In this document: positions 18,959-26,095 of the stretch, one piece after another
Position numbering within the stretch: position 1 is the first letter of the stretch
Layout of the letters: each line of letters starts with the position of its first letter
DNA from: Arenimonas soli
GTDB lineage: Bacteria > Pseudomonadota > Gammaproteobacteria > Xanthomonadales > Xanthomonadaceae
Direction of reading: 5' to 3'
DNA length: 64,000 nt
NCBI RefSeq assembly: GCF_014643775.1
Contig: NZ_BMKC01000001.1
Span: 992,001-1,056,000, forward strand
The notes under the pieces: generated by a model
The model's input: the letters and a program-made list of their open reading frames with translations, nothing else
Databases searched by the model: none
What the model was told of the DNA's origin: nothing
Made by a program: the position numbers and the translations under genes

Positions 18959-20059
18959 TCAGTTGCCGCGGCGGCCCTGGAAGCGCGGGGCGGCGGCGCC
19001 CAGGTGCGGCAGGCGCAGCTTGCCGATGGCGATGATGCGCTCTTCGGCCATGCGGTCGGCGGCCTTGTAGGTCGGGATCTTGTCGCGGTTGGCGATTTCG
19101 AAGATGCGACCCAGGTTGTAGTAGATGGTGCGCATCATGCGCATGGCGCGCTCGCGGTTGTAGCCGTCGATTTCCAGCGAGACGTTCATCAGGCCGCCGG
19201 CGTTCACGGCGTAGTCCGGGGCGTAAAGCATGCCGCGCTTCTCGAGCTCGACGCCGATCTCGTCGTTGGCCAGCTGGTTGTTGGCGGCGCCGCAGATGAC
19301 CTTGCACTTCAGGCGCGGCAGGGTCTGTTCGTTGATCGTGCCGCCCAGGGCGGTCGGGGAGTAGACGTCCGCATCCACGTCGTAGATGTCGTCCAGGGCC
19401 ACGGCCTCGCAGCCGAACTCGTCGACGGCGCGCTGCACGGCGTCCTTGTTGATGTCGGTGACGAAGACCTTGGCGCCGCGCTCGCGCAGCAGCTTCACGA
19501 ACTCCATGCCGACGTGGCCCACGCCCTGCACGGCGTAGGAGTAGTTGCCCACTTCTTCGTTGCCGAACTTGACCTGCAGCGAGGCCATCAGGCCCTGCAG
19601 CGTGCCGTAGGCGGTGAACGGCGACGGGTCGCCCGAGCCACCGTGCACCTGGTGCACGCCGGTGACGTAGTCGGTTTCGCGCAGCACGTATTCCATGTCG
19701 TTGACGTCGATGCCCACGTCTTCGGCGGTGATGTAGCGGCCGCCCAGTGAGTTGACGAAACGGCCGAAGGCGCGGAACAGCGCTTCGGACTTGTCCTTGT
19801 TCGGGTCGCCCCAGATCACCGCCTTGCCGCCGCCCAGGTTCAGGCCCGACACGGCCGCCTTGTAGGTCATGCCGCGGCTAAGGCGCAGCACGTCCTTCAG
19901 GGCCTCTTCCTCGCTGGCGTACGGCCACATGCGCGTACCGCCCAGGGCCGGGCCCAGAACGGTGTTGTGGATCGCGATGATGGCCTTCAGGCCCGCGTCC
20001 TTGTTGTGGCAGAACACCACTTCCTCGTGGTTCGAGGTCGAGATGGTTTCGAAGATCAT
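18959..20059 (-). CDS. Leucine (branched-chain amino acid) dehydrogenase
   Basis: A 366-residue NAD-dependent dehydrogenase of the Glu/Leu/Phe/Val family that deaminates leucine, valine and isoleucine to 2-oxo acids. The ATG at 20057-20059 is chosen because the protein then begins M-I-F-E-T-I, as leucine dehydrogenases do; the frame remains open to 20401 without sense. The substrate loop is L-G-G-T-R (39-43). The catalytic lysines are Lys67 (M-T-Y-K) and Lys79 (G-G-G-K). The Rossmann motif is G-V-G-H-V-G near residue 180. It heads the operon with the membrane protein and isovaleryl-CoA dehydrogenase and would start the leucine pathway encoded in this window. Confidence 0.94.
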   Translation of the reverse strand: MIFETISTSNHEEVVFCHNKDAGLKAIIAIHNTVLGPALGGTRMWPYASEEEALKDVLRLSRGMTYKAAVSGLNLGGGKAVIWGDPNKDKSEALFRAFGRFVNSLGGRYITAEDVGIDVNDMEYVLRETDYVTGVHQVHGGSGDPSPFTAYGTLQGLMASLQVKFGNEEVGNYSYAVQGVGHVGMEFVKLLRERGAKVFVTDINKDAVQRAVDEFGCEAVALDDIYDVDADVYSPTALGGTINEQTLPRLKCKVICGAANNQLANDEIGVELEKRGMLYAPDYAVNAGGLMNVSLEIDGYNRERAMRMMRTIYYNLGRIFEIANRDKIPTYKAADRMAEERIIAIGKLRLPHLGAAAPRFQGRRGN

Positions 20060-20341
20060 GGAAGGCTCCGGTCTGGCGGACTGCGCGGGGCCGGGGGTGT
20101 GGGCCTCGTGCGAGATTGGATTAACAAGCGTCCGCAAGTTATTGATTTGAATGGCCTGCATATTTGAGACGCAGGGCCTCGCCGGTTTCCGGCGCGGCGT
20201 AGTGTAAAGCAAACGCTCTAGTCGGGCAGGGCCGGGCGTCATGCCCCGGCGGCCCACGTCCGTCGGCCGGGAAGGGCCGTCCGGCGGGTGCGCGGGCCGG
20301 CGTGGCCGGTCGGCTCCGGGGCCGGCGTTGGTATTAGTGCT
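20060..20341. other. Intergenic region upstream of leucine dehydrogenase
   Basis: About 280 bases without a gene. The part from 20100 to 20220 is richer in A+T than the surroundings and presumably holds the minus-strand leucine dehydrogenase promoter. I could not fix its boxes with confidence. The right end, from about 20329, carries the extended -10 that precedes the candidate small RNA. Confidence 0.6.
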
Positions 20342-20432
20342 TGGCGGTTTTATCTCTCCCCGGAGAACCGCCAGCCTCCAACCCTTTAGAGCAGGGTTCA
20401 TTGGGCGACCACCACGTGGTCGCCCTTTTTTT
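20342..20432 (+). ncRNA. Candidate small RNA with three hairpins ending in a rho-independent terminator
   Basis: An extended -10 (TGGTATTAG, 20329-20337) would start transcription near 20343. The predicted transcript has hairpin 1 (TGGCGGTT 20342-20349 with AACCGCCA 20366-20373, C-rich apex TCTCTCCCC) and hairpin 2 (AACCCT 20380-20385 with AGGGTT 20393-20398). Hairpin 3 is a perfect 10-bp stem at 20403-20412/20416-20425 followed by seven T. The nearest upstream plus-strand gene ends 3.1 kb away, so this terminator serves no annotated gene. The sigma factor gene starts 70 bases further on. Expression is inferred; no family is recognised. Confidence 0.6.
20403..20432 (+). terminator. Orphan rho-independent terminator
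   Basis: A perfect 10-bp stem GGGCGACCAC/GTGGTCGCCC with a 3-base loop is followed by TTTTTTT. It points in the plus direction and ends the candidate small RNA; it cannot serve the minus-strand leucine dehydrogenase. Confidence 0.93.
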
Positions 20433-20501
20433 GTCCGCGGCTTTCACGCCCCCTGCAACCCCGGCAGCGGTTAATGGCGGCGTTTCCCCCGCGGACCGCC
20501 C

Positions 20502-21110
20502 ATGCCCCAGCTGCACAGCCCCACGCGCCTGCGAACCCGCTGCGACGAAGCCGCGCTGGTGGCCCTGCTGGGCCGCATCCGCTTCGGCGACGCCGAGGCC
20601 CTGGGCCAGCTGTACGACCAGGCCCTGGGCCAGGTGCACGGCCTGGCCCTGCGCGTGCTGGGCAACCGCCAGGATGCCGAAGAGGTGGTGGCCGACGTCT
20701 TCCTGCAGGTCTGGGACCGGGCCGTCAGCTACTGCCCGCAGCGTGGCGCGGTGATGGCCTGGCTGCAGACCCTGGCCTGGAGCCGGGCGATCGACCACAA
20801 GCGCAGGCGCCTGCGTCGTTCCCCGCCGGGACTGCATCCGGACGACGCGGTCCTGGCGTATACAGAAAGTGAAGACCCGGCCCCGGAGCATCTGGCGGAA
20901 AGCCAGGCCCTGGCCACCCGGGTCCGCCAGGCGCTGGACGCCCTGGCCCCCGGCCAGCGCCGGGTGCTTGAACTGGCTTTTTACGAGGACCTTTCCCACG
21001 CCCAGATCGCCCAACGCACCGGACTGCCCCTGGGCACCGTGAAATCGCATGCCCGTCGCGGGCTGGCGAGCCTGCGTTTGGCGATGGACGGCGAGGACCA
21101 CGCGCCATGA
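20502..21110 (+). CDS. ECF sigma factor (ChrR-associated type)
   Basis: A 202-residue sigma-70 family regulator with region 2 (L-Y-D-Q-A-L-G-Q-V-H-G-L-A through D-V-F-L-Q-V-W, about 38-80) and region 4 (L-A-P-G-Q-R-R-V-L-E-L-A-F to G-T-V-K-S-H, about 145-190). The W-D-R-A and W-L-Q-T-L-A-W-S-R-A-I-D-H-K-R pieces match the SigK/RpoE-ChrR group of ECF factors. Its stop overlaps the ATG of a ChrR-like cupin gene (ATGA), the usual arrangement of an ECF factor and its anti-sigma. It probably drives its own operon and the three exported proteins just downstream. Confidence 0.9.
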   Translation: MPQLHSPTRLRTRCDEAALVALLGRIRFGDAEALGQLYDQALGQVHGLALRVLGNRQDAEEVVADVFLQVWDRAVSYCPQRGAVMAWLQTLAWSRAIDHKRRRLRRSPPGLHPDDAVLAYTESEDPAPEHLAESQALATRVRQALDALAPGQRRVLELAFYEDLSHAQIAQRTGLPLGTVKSHARRGLASLRLAMDGEDHAP

Positions 21111-21598
21111 GCAGCGGCAAGGACAACGACGACAAGGCCCTGCTGGCCGCCGCCCTGGCCGGCCTGCTGCCTGACGACCCGCCCGGGGCCGCGCGGGCCG
21201 CGGCCCTGCGCGCGCGCATCCTCGACACCGCCCGCCGCAGCCGCACCCAGGTGGTTCGCGCCGGGGAAGGCGACTGGATCCCGTTCGTGCCCGGCATCCA
21301 CATCAAGAGCCTGCGCCGGGACCCGCACTCGCGCACCCAGACCAGCCTCTGGCGCATCGAGGCGGGCGCGGTGATCCCGCCGCATCCCCACGCCAGCGAG
21401 GAAGAATGCCTGGTGCTGTCGGGGTCGGTGGTGCACGACGGCGTCGAATACCGCAGCGGCGACTATCTGTTGGCCGCGCCGGGCGAACGTCACCAGGCCT
21501 TCACTTCACCCGAAGGCGCGCTGCTGCTGATCCGCGGCGAGCTGCTGCCCGACCCGGCGCGCGTCCGCGCCCTGCTGGAAAACCCGCCGGACGCCTGA
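21107..21598 (+). CDS. ChrR-like cupin anti-sigma factor
   Basis: A 163-residue protein with a short helical N-terminus and a ChrR-type cupin. His93-Pro-His95, Glu99 and His129 make a full cupin metal site (HxH, x3, E, then a late His). The N-terminal zinc-binding HxxxCxxC element that ChrR uses to hold its sigma factor is absent; the first 45 residues contain neither His nor Cys. It overlaps the sigma gene by four bases. It would keep the sigma factor inactive until a redox or reactive-oxygen signal alters the cupin metal site, but how it binds without the zinc motif is unclear. Confidence 0.85.
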   Translation: MSSGKDNDDKALLAAALAGLLPDDPPGAARAAALRARILDTARRSRTQVVRAGEGDWIPFVPGIHIKSLRRDPHSRTQTSLWRIEAGAVIPPHPHASEEECLVLSGSVVHDGVEYRSGDYLLAAPGERHQAFTSPEGALLLIRGELLPDPARVRALLENPPDA

Positions 21599-21669
21599 TG
21601 CATCCAGCCGGCACCTTGCCGGCGTAAGGGAACAGGTACGCAAGCCGCGTGCGTCATCCCGACGATGCC

Positions 21670-22236
21670 ATGAAGCTGCCGTCCCGCCTGCTGTTCGCCT
21701 GCCTGTTCGCCTGCGCGCTGCCCGTCGCCGCCGCGACACCGGCACCGGCCGCCGTGCCGGCTTCGGCGCCCGCCAAGGCCCCGATCGCCGAAACCCCGCC
21801 GCGCCTGTCCCCGCGCGAGATCGCGCTCAACAGCCCGGTGCCGATCTGGCAGCGCCGCGGCATCCTGGTCGAGCAGGGCGGTCGCGCGCTTTACATCTTC
21901 ACCGAAGACGAACCCGGCCAAAGCCGCTGCGACCGCAAGTGCGAACGCCTGTGGCCGCCGCTGTTCGCCGAAGAAACCGCCCGCCCGCACGGCCCCTTCA
22001 CCATCGCGCGCAGCCACGACGGCCGGCCGATGTGGGCCTGGGAAGGCAAGCCGCTTTACCGCTGGCTGTCGGACCGCAAGCGCGGTTCGGCCGGCGGCGA
22101 CGGCGTGGCCGACGTCTGGTTCCTGGTGCAGGTGCCGCCCGAACTCGACGGCTACGTCGTGCCGTATTTCCCGATGCCCATGCCCCGGCGCAGCGCCGAT
22201 GCCCCTGCCACTTTGCCCCGACCGAGGACGCCGTAA
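21670..22236 (+). CDS. Exported secreted-repeat protein (COG4315/Lipoprotein_15-like)
   Basis: A 188-residue protein with a signal peptide (M-K-L-P-S-R-L-L-F-A-C-L-F-A-C-A-L-P-V-A-A-A) read from ATG 21670; a GTG at 21649 is a weaker choice. After a Pro/Ala linker come two copies of the short secreted repeat. The first, G-R-A-L-Y-I-F-T-E-D to C-D-R-K-C-E-R-L-W-P-P-L, has the family's paired Cys and W-P-P-L. The second is a degenerate copy, R-P-M-W-A-W-E-G-K-P-L-Y. The two repeat cysteines could form a disulfide or a redox pair. It lies between the sigma/anti-sigma pair and a DUF3034 gene, so it is probably part of that regulon. Confidence 0.8.
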   Translation: MKLPSRLLFACLFACALPVAAATPAPAAVPASAPAKAPIAETPPRLSPREIALNSPVPIWQRRGILVEQGGRALYIFTEDEPGQSRCDRKCERLWPPLFAEETARPHGPFTIARSHDGRPMWAWEGKPLYRWLSDRKRGSAGGDGVADVWFLVQVPPELDGYVVPYFPMPMPRRSADAPATLPRPRTP

Positions 22237-23136
22237 ATGACAGCCAAACCCCATTCCCTGCCGCGCTCCGCGCTGGCCTTGGCCCTGTGCCTGCCGCTGG
22301 GCCTGGCCCACGCCCAGTCGGGCGACGATGAAGCCGACCTGAGCGGCAAGCTGCTGCTGACCGGCGGCGTCAGTCAGGTCGAAGGTTCGGCCGGCGGCGG
22401 CCTGACGCCCTGGGCCGTGATCGGCGGCTACGGCACCCGCGACCAGATCGGTGGCAACGCTTATTTCACCCGCGTGGACGTGGACGATTATTCGCTCGAC
22501 AGCTACGGCGTGCTGGTCGGCCTGTACGACCGGGTCGAGCTTAGCTTTTCGCGCCAGGCCTTCGACACCCAGGCCATCGGCGGCGCGCTGGGCCTGGGCA
22601 ATGGCTTCACCTTCACCCAGGACACCATCGGCGTGAAGCTGAAGGTCGCCGGCGACGCCGTGCTCGAGCAGGACAGCTGGCTGCCGCAGATCGCCGTCGG
22701 CGCGCAGTACAAGAAGAACGACCAGCCCGGCGTGCTGGCCTTCGTCGGCGCCCGCGACGACAGTGGTGTGGACTACTACGTCAGCGCCACCAAGCTGTAC
22801 CTGGACAAGAGCCTGCTGCTAAACACCACGCTGCGCCTGACCAAGGCCAACCAGTTCGGCATCCTGGGTTTCGGCGGCGACCTCAACGACGACTACGAGG
22901 CCCAGCTCGAGGGCTCGTTTGCCTACCTGCTGACCCGCAACCTGGCGATCGGCGGCGAATACCGCATGAAGCCCGACAACCTGGGCATCGCCGAGGAAAA
23001 CGACGCCTGGGACGTGTTCGTTGCCTGGGCACCGGTCAAGAACGTGTCGCTGACCCTGGCCTACGTGGACCTGGGCAACATCGTCATCGCCGACGACCAG
23101 CGCGGCGTGTACGCCTCGCTGCAGGTGGGCTTCTGA
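22237..23136 (+). CDS. DUF3034 family outer-membrane beta-barrel protein
   Basis: A 299-residue protein with a signal peptide ending A-H-A, then alternating hydrophobic/polar strands with many Gly and aromatic residues and a C-terminal Phe. Together these indicate an outer-membrane barrel. The segments L-L-L-T-G-G-V-S-Q-V-E-G-S-A-G-G-G and T-R-V-D-V-D-D-Y are the DUF3034 family pattern. The ATG comes directly after the previous gene's stop. With its neighbours it suggests an envelope module of secreted-repeat protein, barrel and periplasmic globin; transport of a small molecule through the barrel is plausible but unproven. Confidence 0.85.
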   Translation: MTAKPHSLPRSALALALCLPLGLAHAQSGDDEADLSGKLLLTGGVSQVEGSAGGGLTPWAVIGGYGTRDQIGGNAYFTRVDVDDYSLDSYGVLVGLYDRVELSFSRQAFDTQAIGGALGLGNGFTFTQDTIGVKLKVAGDAVLEQDSWLPQIAVGAQYKKNDQPGVLAFVGARDDSGVDYYVSATKLYLDKSLLLNTTLRLTKANQFGILGFGGDLNDDYEAQLEGSFAYLLTRNLAIGGEYRMKPDNLGIAEENDAWDVFVAWAPVKNVSLTLAYVDLGNIVIADDQRGVYASLQVGF

Positions 23137-23151
23137 GCCATGGAGAACAAA

Positions 23152-23703
23152 ATGACTACGACCAAGACCCTGGCGCTGGCCTGCCTGCTGGCGTTCGCTG
23201 CGCCCACCTTCGCCCAGCAGACCGTCAGCGCCGAAGAGCAGGCGATGCTGGAGGAAGAAGCGCGCCTGGAAGCCGAAGAAGCCGCATTGGACGACACGCC
23301 GCGCCTCGACCCGAACGCGCCCGACCCGGCGCCGGCGTTCCCGGAGCTTCGCCCCGTGCTTGAAGACTTCGGCGGCCGCGAAGGCCTGGACCGCCTGATG
23401 GACACCTTCATGGCCGGCCTGCTGACCGACGAACGCATGGGCCCGTTCTTCGCCAATTCCGACCAGGAACGGGTGAAGCGCCAGCTGGCCGAACAGTTCT
23501 GCGCCATCCTCGGCGGCGGCTGCGAATACAGCGGCCGCGACATGAAGTCTTCGCACGCCGGCCTGGGCATCGACCGCGCCGACTTCAACCGGCTGGTGGA
23601 AGTGCTGCAGGTGGCGATGAACGAACACAAGGTGCCGTTCCGCGCCCAGAACAATCTGCTGGCCAAGCTGGCGCCGATGCACCGCGAAATCGTCACTGAA
23701 TAG
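23152..23703 (+). CDS. Exported group 1 truncated haemoglobin
   Basis: A 183-residue protein taken from ATG 23152, eight bases after GGAG; an ATG at 23140 adds four residues. A signal peptide ends at about F-A-Q (22). An acidic, Glu-rich stretch follows (about 27-50), then a truncated globin fold. F-G-G-R-E-G-L (74-80) matches the family N-terminus, and C-A-I-L-G-G-G-C-E-Y and G-R-D-M-K-S-S-H-A-G-L lead to the proximal haem His135. Most truncated globins are cytosolic; an exported one next to a barrel and a secreted-repeat protein points to binding oxygen, nitric oxide or peroxide in the periplasm. It is probably the last gene of the ECF-linked operon. Confidence 0.85.
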   Translation: MTTTKTLALACLLAFAAPTFAQQTVSAEEQAMLEEEARLEAEEAALDDTPRLDPNAPDPAPAFPELRPVLEDFGGREGLDRLMDTFMAGLLTDERMGPFFANSDQERVKRQLAEQFCAILGGGCEYSGRDMKSSHAGLGIDRADFNRLVEVLQVAMNEHKVPFRAQNNLLAKLAPMHREIVTE

Positions 23704-23708
23704 GGACC

Positions 23709-23740
23709 CCGTGGGAGGGGCCGGAGTCCCTCCCACGAAA
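23709..23740. repeat. GTGGGAGGG palindromic element
   Basis: An inverted repeat, GTGGGAGGG (23711-23719) and CCCTCCCAC (23728-23736), directly follows the globin gene and is followed by GAAAA. Short GTGGGAGG palindromes of this type are dispersed in many pseudomonads and xanthomonads. This one may also act as a transcript 3' end. Confidence 0.65.
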
Positions 23741-23765
23741 AGCCGGGTGGTCTAGACTGCGGCCC

Positions 23766-24416
23766 ATGGGCGACCTCACCCGCGTCGACGACCTTCCGGG
23801 CAGCTTCGGCTACGGCGCCGGGGTGCTGTACGGGCTGCCGCAGCCGCCGCGCTGGATGGGCGAGGTGGGCCCGGACCTGCGCAAGGTGCTGCTGCTGATG
23901 ACCGGTGGCGAAATCCTCTACGGGCACCTGACTGGCCTGGACTGGGAAGGCGGCAACGTCATCCTGCGCGCCGAAGGCGAAACCCTTTCCAACCCACTTT
24001 CCGACCTGCGCGGCATCCTGCTAAGCGGCGAAGCCCGGCTGGGCCGCACGCCGGTGGCACCCACCGGCACCATCACCAGCACGCTGCGCTACCGCGACGG
24101 CGGCGACTGGATGCTGCAGGCGCATGCGGTGCACGTGGACCTGTTCGGCGCCGGCTTTTTCACCATCGCCGACGACCAGCTGCACGCGGTGTTCGTGCCC
24201 TGGCGGGTGCTGGCCGACAATCAACTGAACCTGCGATCGGGGCTTTCCGACCACCAGCGGGCGCGCATCCAGCGCGAGGTGGCCTTCCGCCGCGGCGCCG
24301 ACATCGACCGCCTGGAGAAAGCCAGCCTCAGCCGCGTGCCGGGTGACACCCGCGACGACGCCGACATCCGCCGCAGCGCCTTCGCCAGGGCCTTCTGCAA
24401 GGCCCTGGGCGGCTAG
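23766..24416 (+). CDS. Hypothetical cytosolic protein
   Basis: A 216-residue protein with no signal peptide or membrane segment. Two stretches of beta character, K-V-L-L-L-M-T-G-G-E-I-L-Y-G-H-L-T-G-L-D-W and S-T-L-R-Y-R-D-G-G-D-W-M-L-Q-A-H-A-V-H-V, suggest Sm- or SH3-like barrels. The C-terminal third is helical and charged. I do not recognise a family. It stands between the globin operon and the sulfotransferase gene with separate spacing, and its codon use is like that of its neighbours. Confidence 0.75.
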   Translation: MGDLTRVDDLPGSFGYGAGVLYGLPQPPRWMGEVGPDLRKVLLLMTGGEILYGHLTGLDWEGGNVILRAEGETLSNPLSDLRGILLSGEARLGRTPVAPTGTITSTLRYRDGGDWMLQAHAVHVDLFGAGFFTIADDQLHAVFVPWRVLADNQLNLRSGLSDHQRARIQREVAFRRGADIDRLEKASLSRVPGDTRDDADIRRSAFARAFCKALGG

Positions 24417-24458
24417 CGGCGATTGCCAGCCCGCCGCCGGCTGGCCGACACTGCACGC

Positions 24459-26033
24459 ATGACCGCCGACGACGCACTGGCCACCTGGCAGGCCGCCGAA
24501 ACCTTCCGCAGCCGCGGCCAGCTGCCCGAAGCCGGCGCCGCCTACACCCGCCTGGCCGCCCATGCCGACTGGCAGGCCCCGGCGCGACTACGCCTGGCCC
24601 AGCTGGCCCTGGCCCGCGGCGACCTGCGCGAAGGCGTGGCCCAGGCCCTGCTGGCCCGCGACGCCGACGAATCCGACCCGGTGGTGCTGGAAGCCATCGT
24701 TGAACTGCTGTGCCAGGTGGGCGAACTCGAGGCGGCGCTGTCGCTGGCGCAGTCGCCGGCCCTGGCCAATGCGCCGGACCCGGCCGTGCAGATGGGCGTG
24801 GGCCAGCGCCTGCAGGACCAGAGCTTTCCGGCCGAAGCCCGGTTTTTCCTCAAGCGCGCCCGCGCCCTGGGCGGCGACAGCCCGGGCCTGCACTACCAGC
24901 TGGGCCTGTCGGCGCTGTACGCCGGGGACCACGACGAAGCCAACACCGCCTTCGAAGCCTGCCTGGCCCGCCAGCCGCTGCACGCCGCCGCGCACCGGCA
25001 GCTGGCCAAGCTGCGCCGGGCCACGCCCGAGGCCAACCATGTCGCCCGCCTGCGCGCCGCGATTGCCTCCGTGCCGGCCGATTACCCCGACGCACCGCCG
25101 CTGCACTACGCCTTGTTCAAGGAGCTCGACGACCTGGGCGACACCGAGGCCGCCTGGGCGGCGCTGGAAGCCGGCATGCAGTCGCGCCGCCGCCAGGTCA
25201 GCTTTGATCCGGCGCAGGAACAGGCCGTGTTCGACCGCCTGATGTTGGTGGACGGGCAGGGCGCCAACACGCAGGCGCAAGAGGGTCCGGCCCCGGTGTT
25301 CATCCTGGGCCAGCCGCGCTCGGGCACTACCTTGCTGGAACGCATCCTGGCCGGCGCCGACGACGTGGCCGATGCCGGCGAACTGCGCGACTTCGGCTTC
25401 CAGGTGCGCTGGTGCGCGAACACGATGGGCCGGCCCGGCCCGGACCTGGCGCTGCTCGAGGCCGCAGAGAAGATCGACCCGGCCGAACTCGGCCAGCGCT
25501 ACCTCGGCCACACCCAGTGGCAGGCCCGCGGCAAACGCCTGTACACCGACAAGCTGCCGGCCAACTTCCTGTGGCTGGGCCATATCGCCCGGGCGTTGCC
25601 GCAGGCGCGTTTCCTGCACCTGGTGCGCGACCCGATGGACGTGGGCTTTTCCAACCTCAAGGAACTGTTCGCCGACGCTTACCCGCACAGCTACGACCAG
25701 GTCGAGATGGCCGGCCACCTGCGCCGGTACCAGGCGCTGATGGCGCACTGGCACGCGGCCTTCCCGGGCCGGATCCTGGACGTGGCCTACGACGCCCTCG
25801 TCACCGACCCCGAGGCCACGGCCCGGCGCGTGCTCGATTTCCTGGGCCTGCCGGCGCAGGCCGGGTTGGCCGATATCGCCGGCCGCCAGGGGGCGGTGGC
25901 CACCGCCAGTGCGGTGCAGCTGCGTGAGCCGGTGCATCGGCGTTTCGTGGGGCAGTGGCGGCGGTATGAACGCCATCTGCAGCCCTTGCAAGACGCGCTG
26001 GGGGCCGGTTCCGGCCCGGCCGGGGCCGGTTAG
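24459..26033 (+). CDS. TPR-sulfotransferase fusion protein
   Basis: A 524-residue protein from ATG 24459 (a TTG at 24423 is less likely). The N-terminal half (about 1-240) is tetratricopeptide repeats. The C-terminal half is a PAPS-dependent sulfotransferase. Its phosphosulfate loop is [13 protein letters not shown] (about 283-295), and the second PAPS-binding motif is [12 protein letters not shown]. Such fusions are common in proteobacteria and sulfate glycans, lipids or protein tyrosines; the acceptor here is unknown. No signal peptide is visible, so it works in the cytoplasm. Confidence 0.88.
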   Translation: MTADDALATWQAAETFRSRGQLPEAGAAYTRLAAHADWQAPARLRLAQLALARGDLREGVAQALLARDADESDPVVLEAIVELLCQVGELEAALSLAQSPALANAPDPAVQMGVGQRLQDQSFPAEARFFLKRARALGGDSPGLHYQLGLSALYAGDHDEANTAFEACLARQPLHAAAHRQLAKLRRATPEANHVARLRAAIASVPADYPDAPPLHYALFKELDDLGDTEAAWAALEAGMQSRRRQVSFDPAQEQAVFDRLMLVDGQGANTQAQEGPAPVFILGQPRSGTTLLERILAGADDVADAGELRDFGFQVRWCANTMGRPGPDLALLEAAEKIDPAELGQRYLGHTQWQARGKRLYTDKLPANFLWLGHIARALPQARFLHLVRDPMDVGFSNLKELFADAYPHSYDQVEMAGHLRRYQALMAHWHAAFPGRILDVAYDALVTDPEATARRVLDFLGLPAQAGLADIAGRQGAVATASAVQLREPVHRRFVGQWRRYERHLQPLQDALGAGSGPAGAG

Positions 26034-26095
26034 GGCAGACCATACGGTCGGCGCTACAATCGGGCGATTCCGTCTTTAGCTTTAAGAGACCGCCC

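Noticed and set aside
20060-20401. Longer start for leucine dehydrogenase
   Set aside because: The additional residues have no similarity to the family and would run through the candidate small RNA region; the ATG at 20059 gives a canonical N-terminus.
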